From positions 1 through 22,979 of the IMG/VR virus record IMGVR_UViG_3300045941_000073: a stretch of 22,979 nucleotides of DNA; one strand, given 5' to 3'. Positions 16,310-22,927 of this stretch are shown in pieces. The stretch comes from a virus. Numbering within the stretch: position 1 is the first letter of the stretch; each line of letters begins with the position of its first letter. The position numbers and the translations under genes were made by a program. Below the pieces are notes generated by a model. It did no database searches and was not told the DNA's origin. It saw only the letters and a program-made list of their open reading frames with translations.

Positions 16310-18732
16310 GCGTCGCTAATTGCATCGCCAAGCTTGTCCAGGCCGGACAGATCACCAAGCAGACCGGCGACGAGGCGCTCGATCTGCACCGCCGCTCGAT
16401 GGCCAAGTTTGCCGAGACCATGGGACCAGCGGACGCCGATGCCGCCGCTGCCGCCGCAGTCGCCCGCTCGATCGCAGCCGGTGCCAAGAAGATGAAATAC
16501 GACACCGCCAAGTCGGTGTTGAGTTGGGCCGAAGTTGAACGAAAGATCCACGCCCACCCCAAGGGAGCCGTCGCCGGGCTGATGTCGCAGCTCACGACCG
16601 ACATCCATGAGAAGGCCGGGCTTGGCGGCCAGAATGTCTATACCAAGACCGAAGTGATCGCCGCGCAGCTCTCCAACAAACTCAACGTCGCTCTCAACGC
16701 CTACATGCCCGGCCTGCTCGGCCGTACTGCCGAGAAGCTCGCGGGCGTGCAGCGCATGTTCTACGAGGTGTTCGGTGTCGATACCGGCGACCAGGTTGCC
16801 AAGGCCGCGGCGCGGGGTTGGACCGAAGCCATCGAGGAAGGCGTGGCACGGGCGATCTCGGCCGGCCGCAACATCGTGGCCAGCGAGAATTGGCGGTTCA
16901 TGCAGCCGTGGAATAGCGAGCGGGTTCGCAAGTTCGAGCTCGACGAATGGAAAACGGACTGGCAGACCCACCTCGATTCCGGCGGCGTCACGCTCTGGGA
17001 CAAGCACGCTGGCAAGCCCGCCAAGGATGCCGCCGATCAAGAGCGCATTCTTGAGCGGGCCTGGAAGGACATCCGCGCCAACGACAATTCGCCGAGCGTC
17101 TTTTCAGACGAAATGCGGACGTTCGAGTTTGCCGAGGGCAAGGCCGGGGCCGACGCCTATCTGGCGATGCAAGCCAAGTACGGCATGGGCGACAACCTGA
17201 TCGGCGGGCTGGTCGGGCACTTGAGCGGCATGGCGCGCGAGATCGCACTGGCCGAGATCCTCGGACCAAACCATGCGGCGAACTTCAAGGCGGGCATGAA
17301 GATCGTCCGAGAGTTGGAGGGCGTCAGCAGGCCCACGAACCCGGTGATCCGGATGCTGGAAAGCCCGAAGCGGCTCGAGCAGGTCTATGACGTGCTGACT
17401 GGCCGAGCCAACGTGGTCGACGGCCCGGTGGTGGCCGGTGTGATGGGTGGCATCCGCTCGCTCGGCGTGGCGGCGAAGCTCGGCGGGGCCTCGATCACCT
17501 CGTTCTTCGGCGACACGCCCATGGCGGCGTTTGCTGCAATCGACGTCGGGATGCCGGTGACGCGGATGCTCGACGGCGTCATGCGCGAACTCGCTCGCGG
17601 CGGCCCGGAATCGAAGGCGCTGGCGACGCGCAATAATCTGGTCGCCCATTCGGCAATCGACTACGCCCACGGCTTCCGGCACTTCGGCGACCGTCTGGGC
17701 GGTCCGGAAAGTCTGCAATGGCTCGCAACCACCGTGATCCGAACAAGCGGCCTGGAAGCCTGGACCAACCTCATCAAGCGCGTGTTCTCGATGGAAATGA
17801 TGGGGCATCTGGTCGACCATGCCGGGCACAATCTGGACGAACTGCGCGCCGTCAACCGCCCGCTGGCGCAGTTCATGGACCGCCATCAGATCAGCGCCGC
17901 CGATTGGGACGTGATCCGCGCCACCCAGCCGTTCGAGGCCGAGGGCGTCAAATTCCTGCAGGCGTCCGAGATCGCCGACGAAGTGCTGCGCGAGAAGCTG
18001 CTCGGTGCCGTGGTCCACGAGCGGCGTTACGCCATGCTCGAGCCGGACGCCCGGATCAGGGCCATCACCACGGGCGGACTGCCGCAGGGCACCTTCCACG
18101 GCGAAATGGCCCGCAGCCTGTTCATGTTCAAGAGCTTCTCGATGACCATGCTGTCGACCCACATCATGCGGATGGCCACCATGGAGGAGGGCCGGGCGGC
18201 CCGCGCCGCCTGGTTCGCGGTATTCACCACGCTGGCGGGCGCGGCGACATTACAGACCAAGAACATCATTTACGGTCGCGATCCCGAGAGCATGGGCACC
18301 GCCTCGTTCTGGGCTAAGGCCGGACTGACCGGCGGCGGACTTGCCATCTTCGGCGACCTCACACAGTCGGCGTTCTCCAAGACCGGACGCTCGCCGCTGG
18401 CCGATCTCGCCGGGCCAGTCGTCGGTCTCGCCGAGGATGTTGGACGGCTGACCTCGGGCCAGATCCGCAAGTGGTACGAGGGCGACGACACCACCTTCGC
18501 AGCCGAGGGTGTCAGGTTTGCCCGGCGCTGGACGCCCAACGTCTTTTACACCCGGCTCGCCCAGGAGCGGATGGTGTTTGACCGGATCCAGATGCTTGCC
18601 GATCCGGACTACCGGGCGAGCTGGCGCCGTCAGGAACAGCGGATGAAGGATGATGCCGGGCAACAATTCTGGTTCCGGCCCGGCCAGACCGTCCCGACAC
18701 GAGGCCCCAACCTCCGGGCCGCCCTGCCCTAG
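16306..18732 (+). CDS. Large internal virion protein, gp16 C-terminal-like
   Basis: The protein has 808 residues, starting in an ATGA overlap with the previous stop. It is largely helical: MSVANCIAKLVQAGQITKQT at the N-terminus, a poly-Ala patch near 45-50, and a middle with RMFYEVFGVDTGDQVAKAAA. The last 200 residues hold GTFHGEMARSLFMFKSFSM (about 592-610), a hydrophobic stretch AWFAVFTTLAGAATL around 634-648, YGRDPESMG, then GGGLAIFGDLTQSAF and LADLAGPVVGLAEDVGRL. That tail pattern (FKSF, a hydrophobic helix, GGGL.IFGD, AGP) recurs at the C-terminus of large ejection proteins in podoviruses of Alphaproteobacteria, from memory. It is probably the inner-membrane-facing part of the conduit. 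There is no catalytic motif. The stop codon lies within the second copy of the 12-bp element. Confidence 0.75.
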   Translation: MSVANCIAKLVQAGQITKQTGDEALDLHRRSMAKFAETMGPADADAAAAAAVARSIAAGAKKMKYDTAKSVLSWAEVERKIHAHPKGAVAGLMSQLTTDIHEKAGLGGQNVYTKTEVIAAQLSNKLNVALNAYMPGLLGRTAEKLAGVQRMFYEVFGVDTGDQVAKAAARGWTEAIEEGVARAISAGRNIVASENWRFMQPWNSERVRKFELDEWKTDWQTHLDSGGVTLWDKHAGKPAKDAADQERILERAWKDIRANDNSPSVFSDEMRTFEFAEGKAGADAYLAMQAKYGMGDNLIGGLVGHLSGMAREIALAEILGPNHAANFKAGMKIVRELEGVSRPTNPVIRMLESPKRLEQVYDVLTGRANVVDGPVVAGVMGGIRSLGVAAKLGGASITSFFGDTPMAAFAAIDVGMPVTRMLDGVMRELARGGPESKALATRNNLVAHSAIDYAHGFRHFGDRLGGPESLQWLATTVIRTSGLEAWTNLIKRVFSMEMMGHLVDHAGHNLDELRAVNRPLAQFMDRHQISAADWDVIRATQPFEAEGVKFLQASEIADEVLREKLLGAVVHERRYAMLEPDARIRAITTGGLPQGTFHGEMARSLFMFKSFSMTMLSTHIMRMATMEEGRAARAAWFAVFTTLAGAATLQTKNIIYGRDPESMGTASFWAKAGLTGGGLAIFGDLTQSAFSKTGRSPLADLAGPVVGLAEDVGRLTSGQIRKWYEGDDTTFAAEGVRFARRWTPNVFYTRLAQERMVFDRIQMLADPDYRASWRRQEQRMKDDAGQQFWFRPGQTVPTRGPNLRAALP

Positions 18733-18740
18733 TGCGTTGG
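18729..18740 (+). promoter_or_regulatory. 12-bp element CTAGTGCGTTGG, copy 2, upstream of the tailspike
   Basis: The sequence and spacing are identical to the copy at 7747-7758. It overlaps a TAG stop, begins 45 bp before the ATG of the tailspike gene, and lies at the head of a 41-bp intergenic gap. These two gaps are the only ones longer than 20 bp between + strand genes in the window, and both carry the element. A late promoter, processing signal or regulator site is possible. Confidence 0.4.
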
Positions 18741-18773
18741 CCGCGACCCTCTCACGCAGGCAATTGAGGGACC

Positions 18774-20921
18774 ATGGTTCATATCATCATCGACGACATC
18801 ACCCCCCGCATTGAGTACGCGGTCGGCAGTGTTGCCACCAGTGAGTTTATCGTTCCGTTCCCCTTTTTCAGCGACGAGGATCTTGTCGTCCAGGTCGACG
18901 GTGTCACGCAGAACATCAGCACCTACATCGTCAAGGGCGCGGGGGATTCCGCAGGCGGGTCGGTCGAGTTCGATACCGCCGTCACCTTCGCCACGATCGT
19001 CATCTATCGCGACATCACGATCGAGCGCGTGACGGATTTCCCGCCGTCCGGACCGCTGCAGATCGACTCGTTGAATACGGAACTGGATCGCCAGATCGCG
19101 ATCGACCAGCAGCTCCACCTCGGCATCAGTGACGTCAACAGCGAGATTGACGAAGTTCGCGGCCTGCTCGACCTCGACATCGGCGGCACGCTTCATCACT
19201 ACTCGATCAATGCCCAGGTCGCGGCTGCGACCATTGATCCGACCGTGACCTATGTGCAGACGGCGGGTTACGCGGTCCCCGGCGATGGCGGGGCCGGCAT
19301 ATACAGAAAGGTTGGGTTCGAGCCTTCACACGGCGGCAAGATCCAGTCCGTCGATGGCGCGTGGTGGGAGCTGGCTGAGCCGGTTCCCAACGTGATGATG
19401 TTCGGCGTTGATATGACCGGCGCCACAGACAGCACGACCGAATTGACCGCGGCGCTCGGATATGCGGCGGCCTGCACGGGCCTTCTCACCGCCCCGTCCG
19501 GGGTTGTCCGTCTCGATAGCGAGGTAGATCTCCCGCACGGCGTTGCACTCCGGGGCGCCGGGATGCCGATGCAGCCGTATCCGGACGCCAGTTATCCGTC
19601 CGGAACGACGAACGGAACATGGTTCTTCTTCAATCACACCGGCATCGGATTCAAGATCGAGAGCGTCGGGACCGTATTCGACATCGACCCCTACAACGAG
19701 CTGGTCGGGTTCGGCACATACCGCACGCAGCCAGCCCCTACCGGCGGCCCGTATACGGCGAACGATCACGACTTCGACATTGCGATTTATTCAAAATACG
19801 GAATGAAGATTTCCGACATCATGCTGCTCAACGCGACGCGCGGCATTCTTGTCACTGGAATAGCGGCAGCGGAGCGCGGTTCGGGCCGTATCGACATCAG
19901 CAGGGTGTACGGCCACATCTTCAAGGTCGGGATCAAGCTCGAGTATTGCTATGACATTTGCAGAATAAGCTACATCAATTTCGGGCCGTTCTGGTGCATC
20001 CTGGATTCTAACCTTTGGGAATACACCAAGGATAATTGCACCGCCCTGACCTTTGGCCGCTGCGACAACCCGCACGTCGACCAGGTCATGGCGTTCGCTG
20101 CCAACGCCGTTCTCAAGATTGAGTGGAGCACGGCGCTTCACGCCAATCTTCCCGGCGGCACGCTCAACAACGGCGTGTTTGGTGCCGTCCAATTCGACAG
20201 CGGCAGGACGGCCTTGCGCGTCGCCGCCGACGTGACCGCAGCGTCAATGGTGATCAATCAATTTGTCGCGGCCGGTGAACTGGATGGCACCGACCCGGCG
20301 TGCTTCCACATCGAGGGCGACGCCGTCGACATCCGGATTGCCGAGCTTCGGTGCGTACAGTCCGGTGTCTTGTTCGGCAGAATTGAGGGCATCGCCAATC
20401 GGGTTCGCGTCGCGAATATGGGGGTCTTTGTCTCCGACACGACAGCAAGCGGTTCCGAGCAATTCATCCTTGATGCAGACAACTACATGCACGTCGACGG
20501 TTATCTTTATACCGACGTGCTCGACGACAAAATGTTCGGCGGCGACGGCATCGCGAGCGGCAACGTCTGGCGCTCCTACACTCCCACAGCAAGGGCCGGA
20601 ACCGGGGCGCTTGCGAGCTATACCGCCGAGGGATCTTACAGGCGGGTGGTTGAGACGGTTGAGGTCAGGTTCGAGATTACGATTACGACCAACGGGACGG
20701 GTGCCGGTTATATAGCCTTTGACCTGCCGTTCATATCCCATTCCAGCGGAACTGCGGGGTACAGCGTTGGCACGCTTCGACAGGTCGCCGGCGGGATGAT
20801 GGGTTTTGCGTTTGTGCAACCCAACGCCACCGAGGCAGTCCTGCAGCTCTACAACAATTCGTATCCCGGCGGGAGCGGCGAGATCATAGCCGGCAGTCTG
20901 ACCTATCGGTGTGCGACATGA
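18774..20921 (+). CDS. Tailspike: T7-fibre N-terminus with pectate-lyase-like beta-helix (possible capsule depolymerase)
   Basis: The protein has 715 residues with a clear GAGGG ribosome site 3 bases before the ATG. Residues 1-110 (SEFIVPFPFFSDEDLVVQVD, later VIYRDITIERVTDFPPSGP and LNTELDRQIAIDQQL) match the T7 gp17 N-terminal attachment domain. Residues 155-203 (GYAVPGDGGAGIYRK, SVDGAWWELAEP) are a head-binding linker common in tailspikes. MFGVDMTGATDSTTELTAAL at 209-228, followed by LTAPSGVVRLDSEVDLPHG, opens a pectate-lyase-3-type right-handed beta-helix running to about 595. About 598-715 is a C-terminal beta domain (SYTPTARAGTGALASYTAEG, ITITTNGTGAGYIAFDLPF). Tailspikes of this layout bind and often degrade host capsule or O-antigen. 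Substrate and catalytic acids cannot be assigned. It is the likely main receptor-binding protein. Confidence 0.9.
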   Translation: MVHIIIDDITPRIEYAVGSVATSEFIVPFPFFSDEDLVVQVDGVTQNISTYIVKGAGDSAGGSVEFDTAVTFATIVIYRDITIERVTDFPPSGPLQIDSLNTELDRQIAIDQQLHLGISDVNSEIDEVRGLLDLDIGGTLHHYSINAQVAAATIDPTVTYVQTAGYAVPGDGGAGIYRKVGFEPSHGGKIQSVDGAWWELAEPVPNVMMFGVDMTGATDSTTELTAALGYAAACTGLLTAPSGVVRLDSEVDLPHGVALRGAGMPMQPYPDASYPSGTTNGTWFFFNHTGIGFKIESVGTVFDIDPYNELVGFGTYRTQPAPTGGPYTANDHDFDIAIYSKYGMKISDIMLLNATRGILVTGIAAAERGSGRIDISRVYGHIFKVGIKLEYCYDICRISYINFGPFWCILDSNLWEYTKDNCTALTFGRCDNPHVDQVMAFAANAVLKIEWSTALHANLPGGTLNNGVFGAVQFDSGRTALRVAADVTAASMVINQFVAAGELDGTDPACFHIEGDAVDIRIAELRCVQSGVLFGRIEGIANRVRVANMGVFVSDTTASGSEQFILDADNYMHVDGYLYTDVLDDKMFGGDGIASGNVWRSYTPTARAGTGALASYTAEGSYRRVVETVEVRFEITITTNGTGAGYIAFDLPFISHSSGTAGYSVGTLRQVAGGMMGFAFVQPNATEAVLQLYNNSYPGGSGEIIAGSLTYRCAT

Positions 20922-21235
20922 GTGGACTGCTGGTCAGCAGCCCGCTTCTGCTCGTCCTGACGCTTGTCTTAATCGGCCACATCAGCAGCCGATGGGATGT
21001 GACTGCTCAGCCGTTGCCAGTGTGTGGCACCGCCGACATGCAAGACCAAGTGCGTGCCGCGATGTTTGTCGGCCTCGACGAAGCGTTCAGGGCGAGGATC
21101 GGGGCGCTCTATAACAATTGGCTGAATGACCGGGGTCACCCGCAGAGGGCCAAGTCTGGAATCGAAATCGCGATTGCTGGCTATCTGCACGGCTACAAGG
21201 TTGTCGAGGAATGGAAATTGCCGCCATGCCGCTGA
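20918..21235 (+). CDS. Small protein with N-terminal membrane segment, lysis-cassette neighbour
   Basis: The protein has 105 residues from the ATG in the ATGA overlap with the tailspike stop; a GTG three codons earlier is less likely. Residues 4-21 (LLVSSPLLLVLTLVLIGH) form a hydrophobic signal or anchor, followed by a soluble domain of about 80 residues. Two cysteines, at PVCGT (about 36) and in the C-terminal PPCR, could form a disulfide in the periplasm. There is no lipobox. The location between the tailspike and the lysozyme suggests involvement in lysis, for instance as a spanin-like or regulator protein, but it lacks the coiled coil usual for Rz and I do not recognise the family. The next gene begins inside its end. 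Confidence 0.7.
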   Translation: MSGLLVSSPLLLVLTLVLIGHISSRWDVTAQPLPVCGTADMQDQVRAAMFVGLDEAFRARIGALYNNWLNDRGHPQRAKSGIEIAIAGYLHGYKVVEEWKLPPCR

Positions 21236-21900
21236 AAGAGTTGGTGATAGATCTCTCGCACTGGAACGATGTTACCGATCCTTCGGAAGTGGTCGCGTCC
21301 GGCATCGTCGGGGTGATCTACAAGTGCAGCGAGGGAACGACATACGTCGATGACAGCTACGAGCGCGCGAAGCAAGCATGCAACGATCTTGGTCTCCTGT
21401 TCGGCGCTTATCATTTCCTGAGGCCGGGCAAGATGCACGATCAGGCAGAATGGTTTGTCGAGAACGCCGGGAAGATTGATCTGTACGCCGCCGACCATGA
21501 GGACGATGGCGTCTCGCTCGAAGATCTAAAAGAGTTTTTGCAGCGCGTGTACGACCTAACCGGCAAGCGCCCCATCATCTATTCCGGACACGTCCTGAAA
21601 AACCAGATGCCCGGCAACGTGCGCGACGGCTTCATGGCGCTGCATCGGCTTTGGCTCGCGCAATACACCACCGGCACGCCGTCTTGGCCGACCGCGACAT
21701 GGCCGAAGTGGTGGCTGTGGCAACATACTGATGAGGGTTCGGTGCCTGGCATAGATGGCGACGTCGACATGAACTACTACGACGGCAGCGAAGATCAGCT
21801 CGTCGAGGAGTGGACCGGACAAGAGCAAGAAGAAAGCGATGAGATCGTTGTCAAAATCATCGTGCCGCAGGGAGTGAAAGTTATCGTAGAGGAGGAATGA
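21226..21900 (+). CDS. Endolysin, glycoside hydrolase family 25 lysozyme
   Basis: The form starting MPLKELVIDLSHWND has 224 residues; the alternative ATG at 21211 adds five residues but has GAGGA directly abutting it. GH25 signatures appear in order: VIDLSHWN with Asp9, YKCSEGTTYVD (32-42), GAYHFLRP (60-67), the DxE pair as AADHED with Asp90 and Glu92, IIYSGH, LWLAQYT, and WWLWQHTDEGSVPGIDGDVD before NYYDG. The family cuts the beta-1,4 bond between N-acetylmuramic acid and N-acetylglucosamine. After the catalytic domain comes an acidic linker and a short strand-like tail (DEIVVKIIVPQGVKVIVEEE). No cell-wall-binding domain and no signal peptide are seen, so release should depend on a holin. 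It overlaps the upstream gene by 10 bp and is followed at 3 bp by the holin-like gene. Confidence 0.93.
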   Translation: MPLKELVIDLSHWNDVTDPSEVVASGIVGVIYKCSEGTTYVDDSYERAKQACNDLGLLFGAYHFLRPGKMHDQAEWFVENAGKIDLYAADHEDDGVSLEDLKEFLQRVYDLTGKRPIIYSGHVLKNQMPGNVRDGFMALHRLWLAQYTTGTPSWPTATWPKWWLWQHTDEGSVPGIDGDVDMNYYDGSEDQLVEEWTGQEQEESDEIVVKIIVPQGVKVIVEEE

Positions 21901-21903
21901 ACC

Positions 21904-22101
21904 ATGTTGGACATTCTGATTTATCTGGCAGTCATCGTGATCGTGGTGCTGGTGGTGTGGTGGCTGTTGCAACAACTCGCGTTGCCTGAACCTGTCCATA
22001 AGATCGTCAACATCGCGCTGGTCGTCATCGTCGCGGTGGTGATTATCGGACTGCTGTTGCACTTCGCTGGCAGCGGCCCGCCGCTGAGACTACCGAGATA
22101 A
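21904..22101 (+). CDS. Two-TM small membrane protein, holin candidate
   Basis: The protein has 65 residues. A very good ribosome site (GAGGAGG) overlaps the end of the lysozyme gene, 8 bases before the ATG. Residues about 3-26 form the first membrane helix and about 33-54 the second, joined by a short PEPVHK turn, with a Gly/Pro-rich and basic tail (SGPPLRLPR). Two helices with both ends likely on the cytoplasmic side fit class II holins. Similar two-helix proteins with the IYLAVIVIVVLVVWWLL style are common in alphaproteobacterial phages and genomes, sometimes without a lysis role. The neighbouring endolysin makes holin the best call. Protein identity alone cannot prove it. Confidence 0.7.
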   Translation: MLDILIYLAVIVIVVLVVWWLLQQLALPEPVHKIVNIALVVIVAVVIIGLLLHFAGSGPPLRLPR

Positions 22102-22108
22102 GCGCAAA

Positions 22109-22294
22109 CTAGCCACGAGTGCGCCGACGTATTTCGGCTTTGGCGCGGTCTAGCGCCTCTCTGAGTTGCCCGTTCTCGATAAGCAAGTGCTGAAGCTCTT
22201 GCGAGGCTTCATCAAATAGGTCGCCGGGTGTAACCGACGCCTCAAACAATCGGTGCAATAGCGGTCTATAGGCTTGGGGTTGCTGTTCGCTCAT
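22109..22294 (-). CDS. Small helical protein, minus-strand cluster (61 aa)
   Basis: The protein has 61 residues starting at the ATG at 22294-22292, which shares one base with the upstream gene's TAA (TAATG). An AGAGGA ribosome site lies 6 bases away. The ATG two codons earlier (22300) abuts that site and is less likely. The sequence MSEQQPQAYRPLLHRLFEAS continues with LFDEASQELQHLLIENGQLREALDRAKAEIRRR. The second half is a likely coiled coil. I know no family; it could be a small phage regulator or DNA-associated protein. It converges on the holin-like gene with only 7 bp between the stop codons, so any terminator must lie within coding sequence. Confidence 0.65.
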   Translation of the reverse strand: MSEQQPQAYRPLLHRLFEASVTPGDLFDEASQELQHLLIENGQLREALDRAKAEIRRRTRG

Positions 22295-22449
22295 TAGCAT
22301 TCCTCTGGCTGCTTAGCGAGGGCCGCCCTTAGATCGGATAGGGCTAGATAGCCAGCAGCTATGGCAAAAGCTCCGCCACTCTCGTCCTGCTGCTTTAGCG
22401 TTACGATGATGTGATCATCGTCAATTTCCAGGTCTATCTCAAATCCCAT
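22294..22449 (-). CDS. Small hypothetical protein, minus-strand cluster (51 aa)
   Basis: This is a 51-residue ORF read from the complement: MGFEIDLEIDDDHIIVTLKQ, then a QDESGGAFAIAAGYLALSDL stretch and a RAALAKQPEEC end. The ribosome site AAGGAGAAG is strong, 6 bases before the ATG, and its 17-base leader is nearly identical (16 of 17) to that of the ribbon-helix-helix gene upstream. The stop TAA shares one base with the next gene's ATG. The product is acidic and probably forms a small beta-hairpin plus helix. I do not recognise the family. The overlapping stops and starts and the shared leader support a real gene in an operon. Confidence 0.65.
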   Translation of the reverse strand: MGFEIDLEIDDDHIIVTLKQQDESGGAFAIAAGYLALSDLRAALAKQPEEC

Positions 22450-22463
22450 CGCTATCTTCTCCT
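22447..22463 (-). promoter_or_regulatory. Duplicated translation leader, copy at the 51-aa gene
   Basis: On the complement this reads AGGAGAAGATAGCGATG, with a full Shine-Dalgarno core 6 bases before the start. It differs in one base from the leader of the ribbon-helix-helix gene at 22649-22665. Similar leaders suggest duplicated or selected translation initiation signals for this small operon. Confidence 0.6.
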
Positions 22464-22474
22464 TCCCTCGCTCA

Positions 22475-22651
22475 TTAGCGCCCCCGCGAGTATGCGATAT
22501 TTAGCGTTCGCCAAGCGGCTGTCTCGGCGCACTGTCTGATGAAGGCCGACCTTGTTTTTCCTAGAATGGCTGCGGCCTGGTCGATCTTCTCTAGGTCGGC
22601 CCGACTAACGCGCATTTGAATGATGCCGTTATTCTTCCTGCGTTTCCGCAT
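22475..22651 (-). CDS. Ribbon-helix-helix (Arc/CopG-type) DNA-binding protein
   Basis: The protein has 58 residues read from the complement: MRKRRKNNGIIQMRVSRADL, followed by EKIDQAAAILGKTRSAFIRQ and CAETAAWRTL. The pattern is a basic N-terminus, a short strand (IIQMRVS), a helix starting RADLEKIDQAA, a G-KTRS turn and a second helix (AFIRQCAETAAWR). It matches the ribbon-helix-helix fold of CopG, Arc and DUF1778-type antitoxins and repressors. Such proteins bind DNA as dimers through the strand. A partner toxin was not seen. The AGGAGAAG ribosome site lies 6 bases before the ATG. A regulator of this cluster or of phage early genes is likely. The downstream 51-aa gene follows after 25 bp. Confidence 0.75.
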   Translation of the reverse strand: MRKRRKNNGIIQMRVSRADLEKIDQAAAILGKTRSAFIRQCAETAAWRTLNIAYSRGR

Positions 22652-22665
22652 CGCTAACTTCTCCT
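22649..22665 (-). promoter_or_regulatory. Duplicated translation leader, copy at the ribbon-helix-helix gene
   Basis: On the complement this reads AGGAGAAGTTAGCGATG. It is the partner of the leader at 22447-22463 (16 of 17 bases the same) and fixes the start codon of the ribbon-helix-helix gene. Confidence 0.6.
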
Positions 22666-22677
22666 CTGCGCTTTGCG

Positions 22678-22785
22678 CTAACGCCTAGTCAGGGTTTCAT
22701 CCCGCCACGGCGTCCTAGACAGGAGCCACCCGGCGCGGTTCGGGCATAGCCGATACATGATGACCCGGATGTAGTAGCGGAGCAT
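22678..22785 (-). CDS. Possible very small protein (35 aa), minus strand
   Basis: This is a short ORF read from the complement: MLRYYIRVIMYRLCPNRAGW, then LLSRTPWRDETLTRR and TAG. The start has a GC-rich GGGGCGGCG upstream, a modest ribosome site. It is in line with the other minus-strand genes, 26 bp before the ribbon-helix-helix start. The product is basic with an aromatic N-terminal helix. With 36 codons it could be chance; its support is only orientation, spacing and a plausible amino-acid mix. Confidence 0.35.
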   Translation of the reverse strand: MLRYYIRVIMYRLCPNRAGWLLSRTPWRDETLTRR

Positions 22786-22797
22786 CACGCCGCCCCG

Positions 22798-22816
22798 TGC
22801 GGCAAACCGCAGTTTT
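22798..22816 (+). terminator. Possible short hairpin with T-run
   Basis: A 5-bp GC-rich stem (TGCGG and CCGCA) with a CAAA loop is followed by GTTTT. It would act on rightward transcription, yet no + gene ends nearby. Read leftward it lies in the presumed leader of the small-gene cluster, so it may be an attenuator or chance. Confidence 0.2.
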
Positions 22817-22907
22817 GATGACGCCCTGAAGCATTGAAATCGCTACAGTCCGGCCTAACGACCCGGCAATGATGTTGACAATATTTAGCAACGTTTTCAG
22901 TGCAGAA

Positions 22908-22927
22908 GGGCGTCATTGGGCGTCATT
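22908..22927. repeat. Tandem direct repeat of GGGCGTCATT (two copies)
   Basis: Two perfect, adjacent 10-bp copies occur at 22908-22917 and 22918-22927. A third, inverted copy of the 9-bp core lies at 22818-22826 (ATGACGCCC), about 80 bp away. The three copies flank the AT-rich patch, as operator sites often do. Confidence 0.75.

Noticed and set aside
22123-22138. GCCGA-loop-TCGGC hairpin after the holin-like gene as a terminator
   Set aside because: The stem is only 5 bp, it is followed by TTTGG and not a T-run, and it lies inside the minus-strand 61-aa gene. Too weak to call.
22875-22903. Sigma-70 promoter from TTGACA
   Set aside because: The -35-like box is perfect, but no acceptable -10 box lies 16-18 bp away on that strand.
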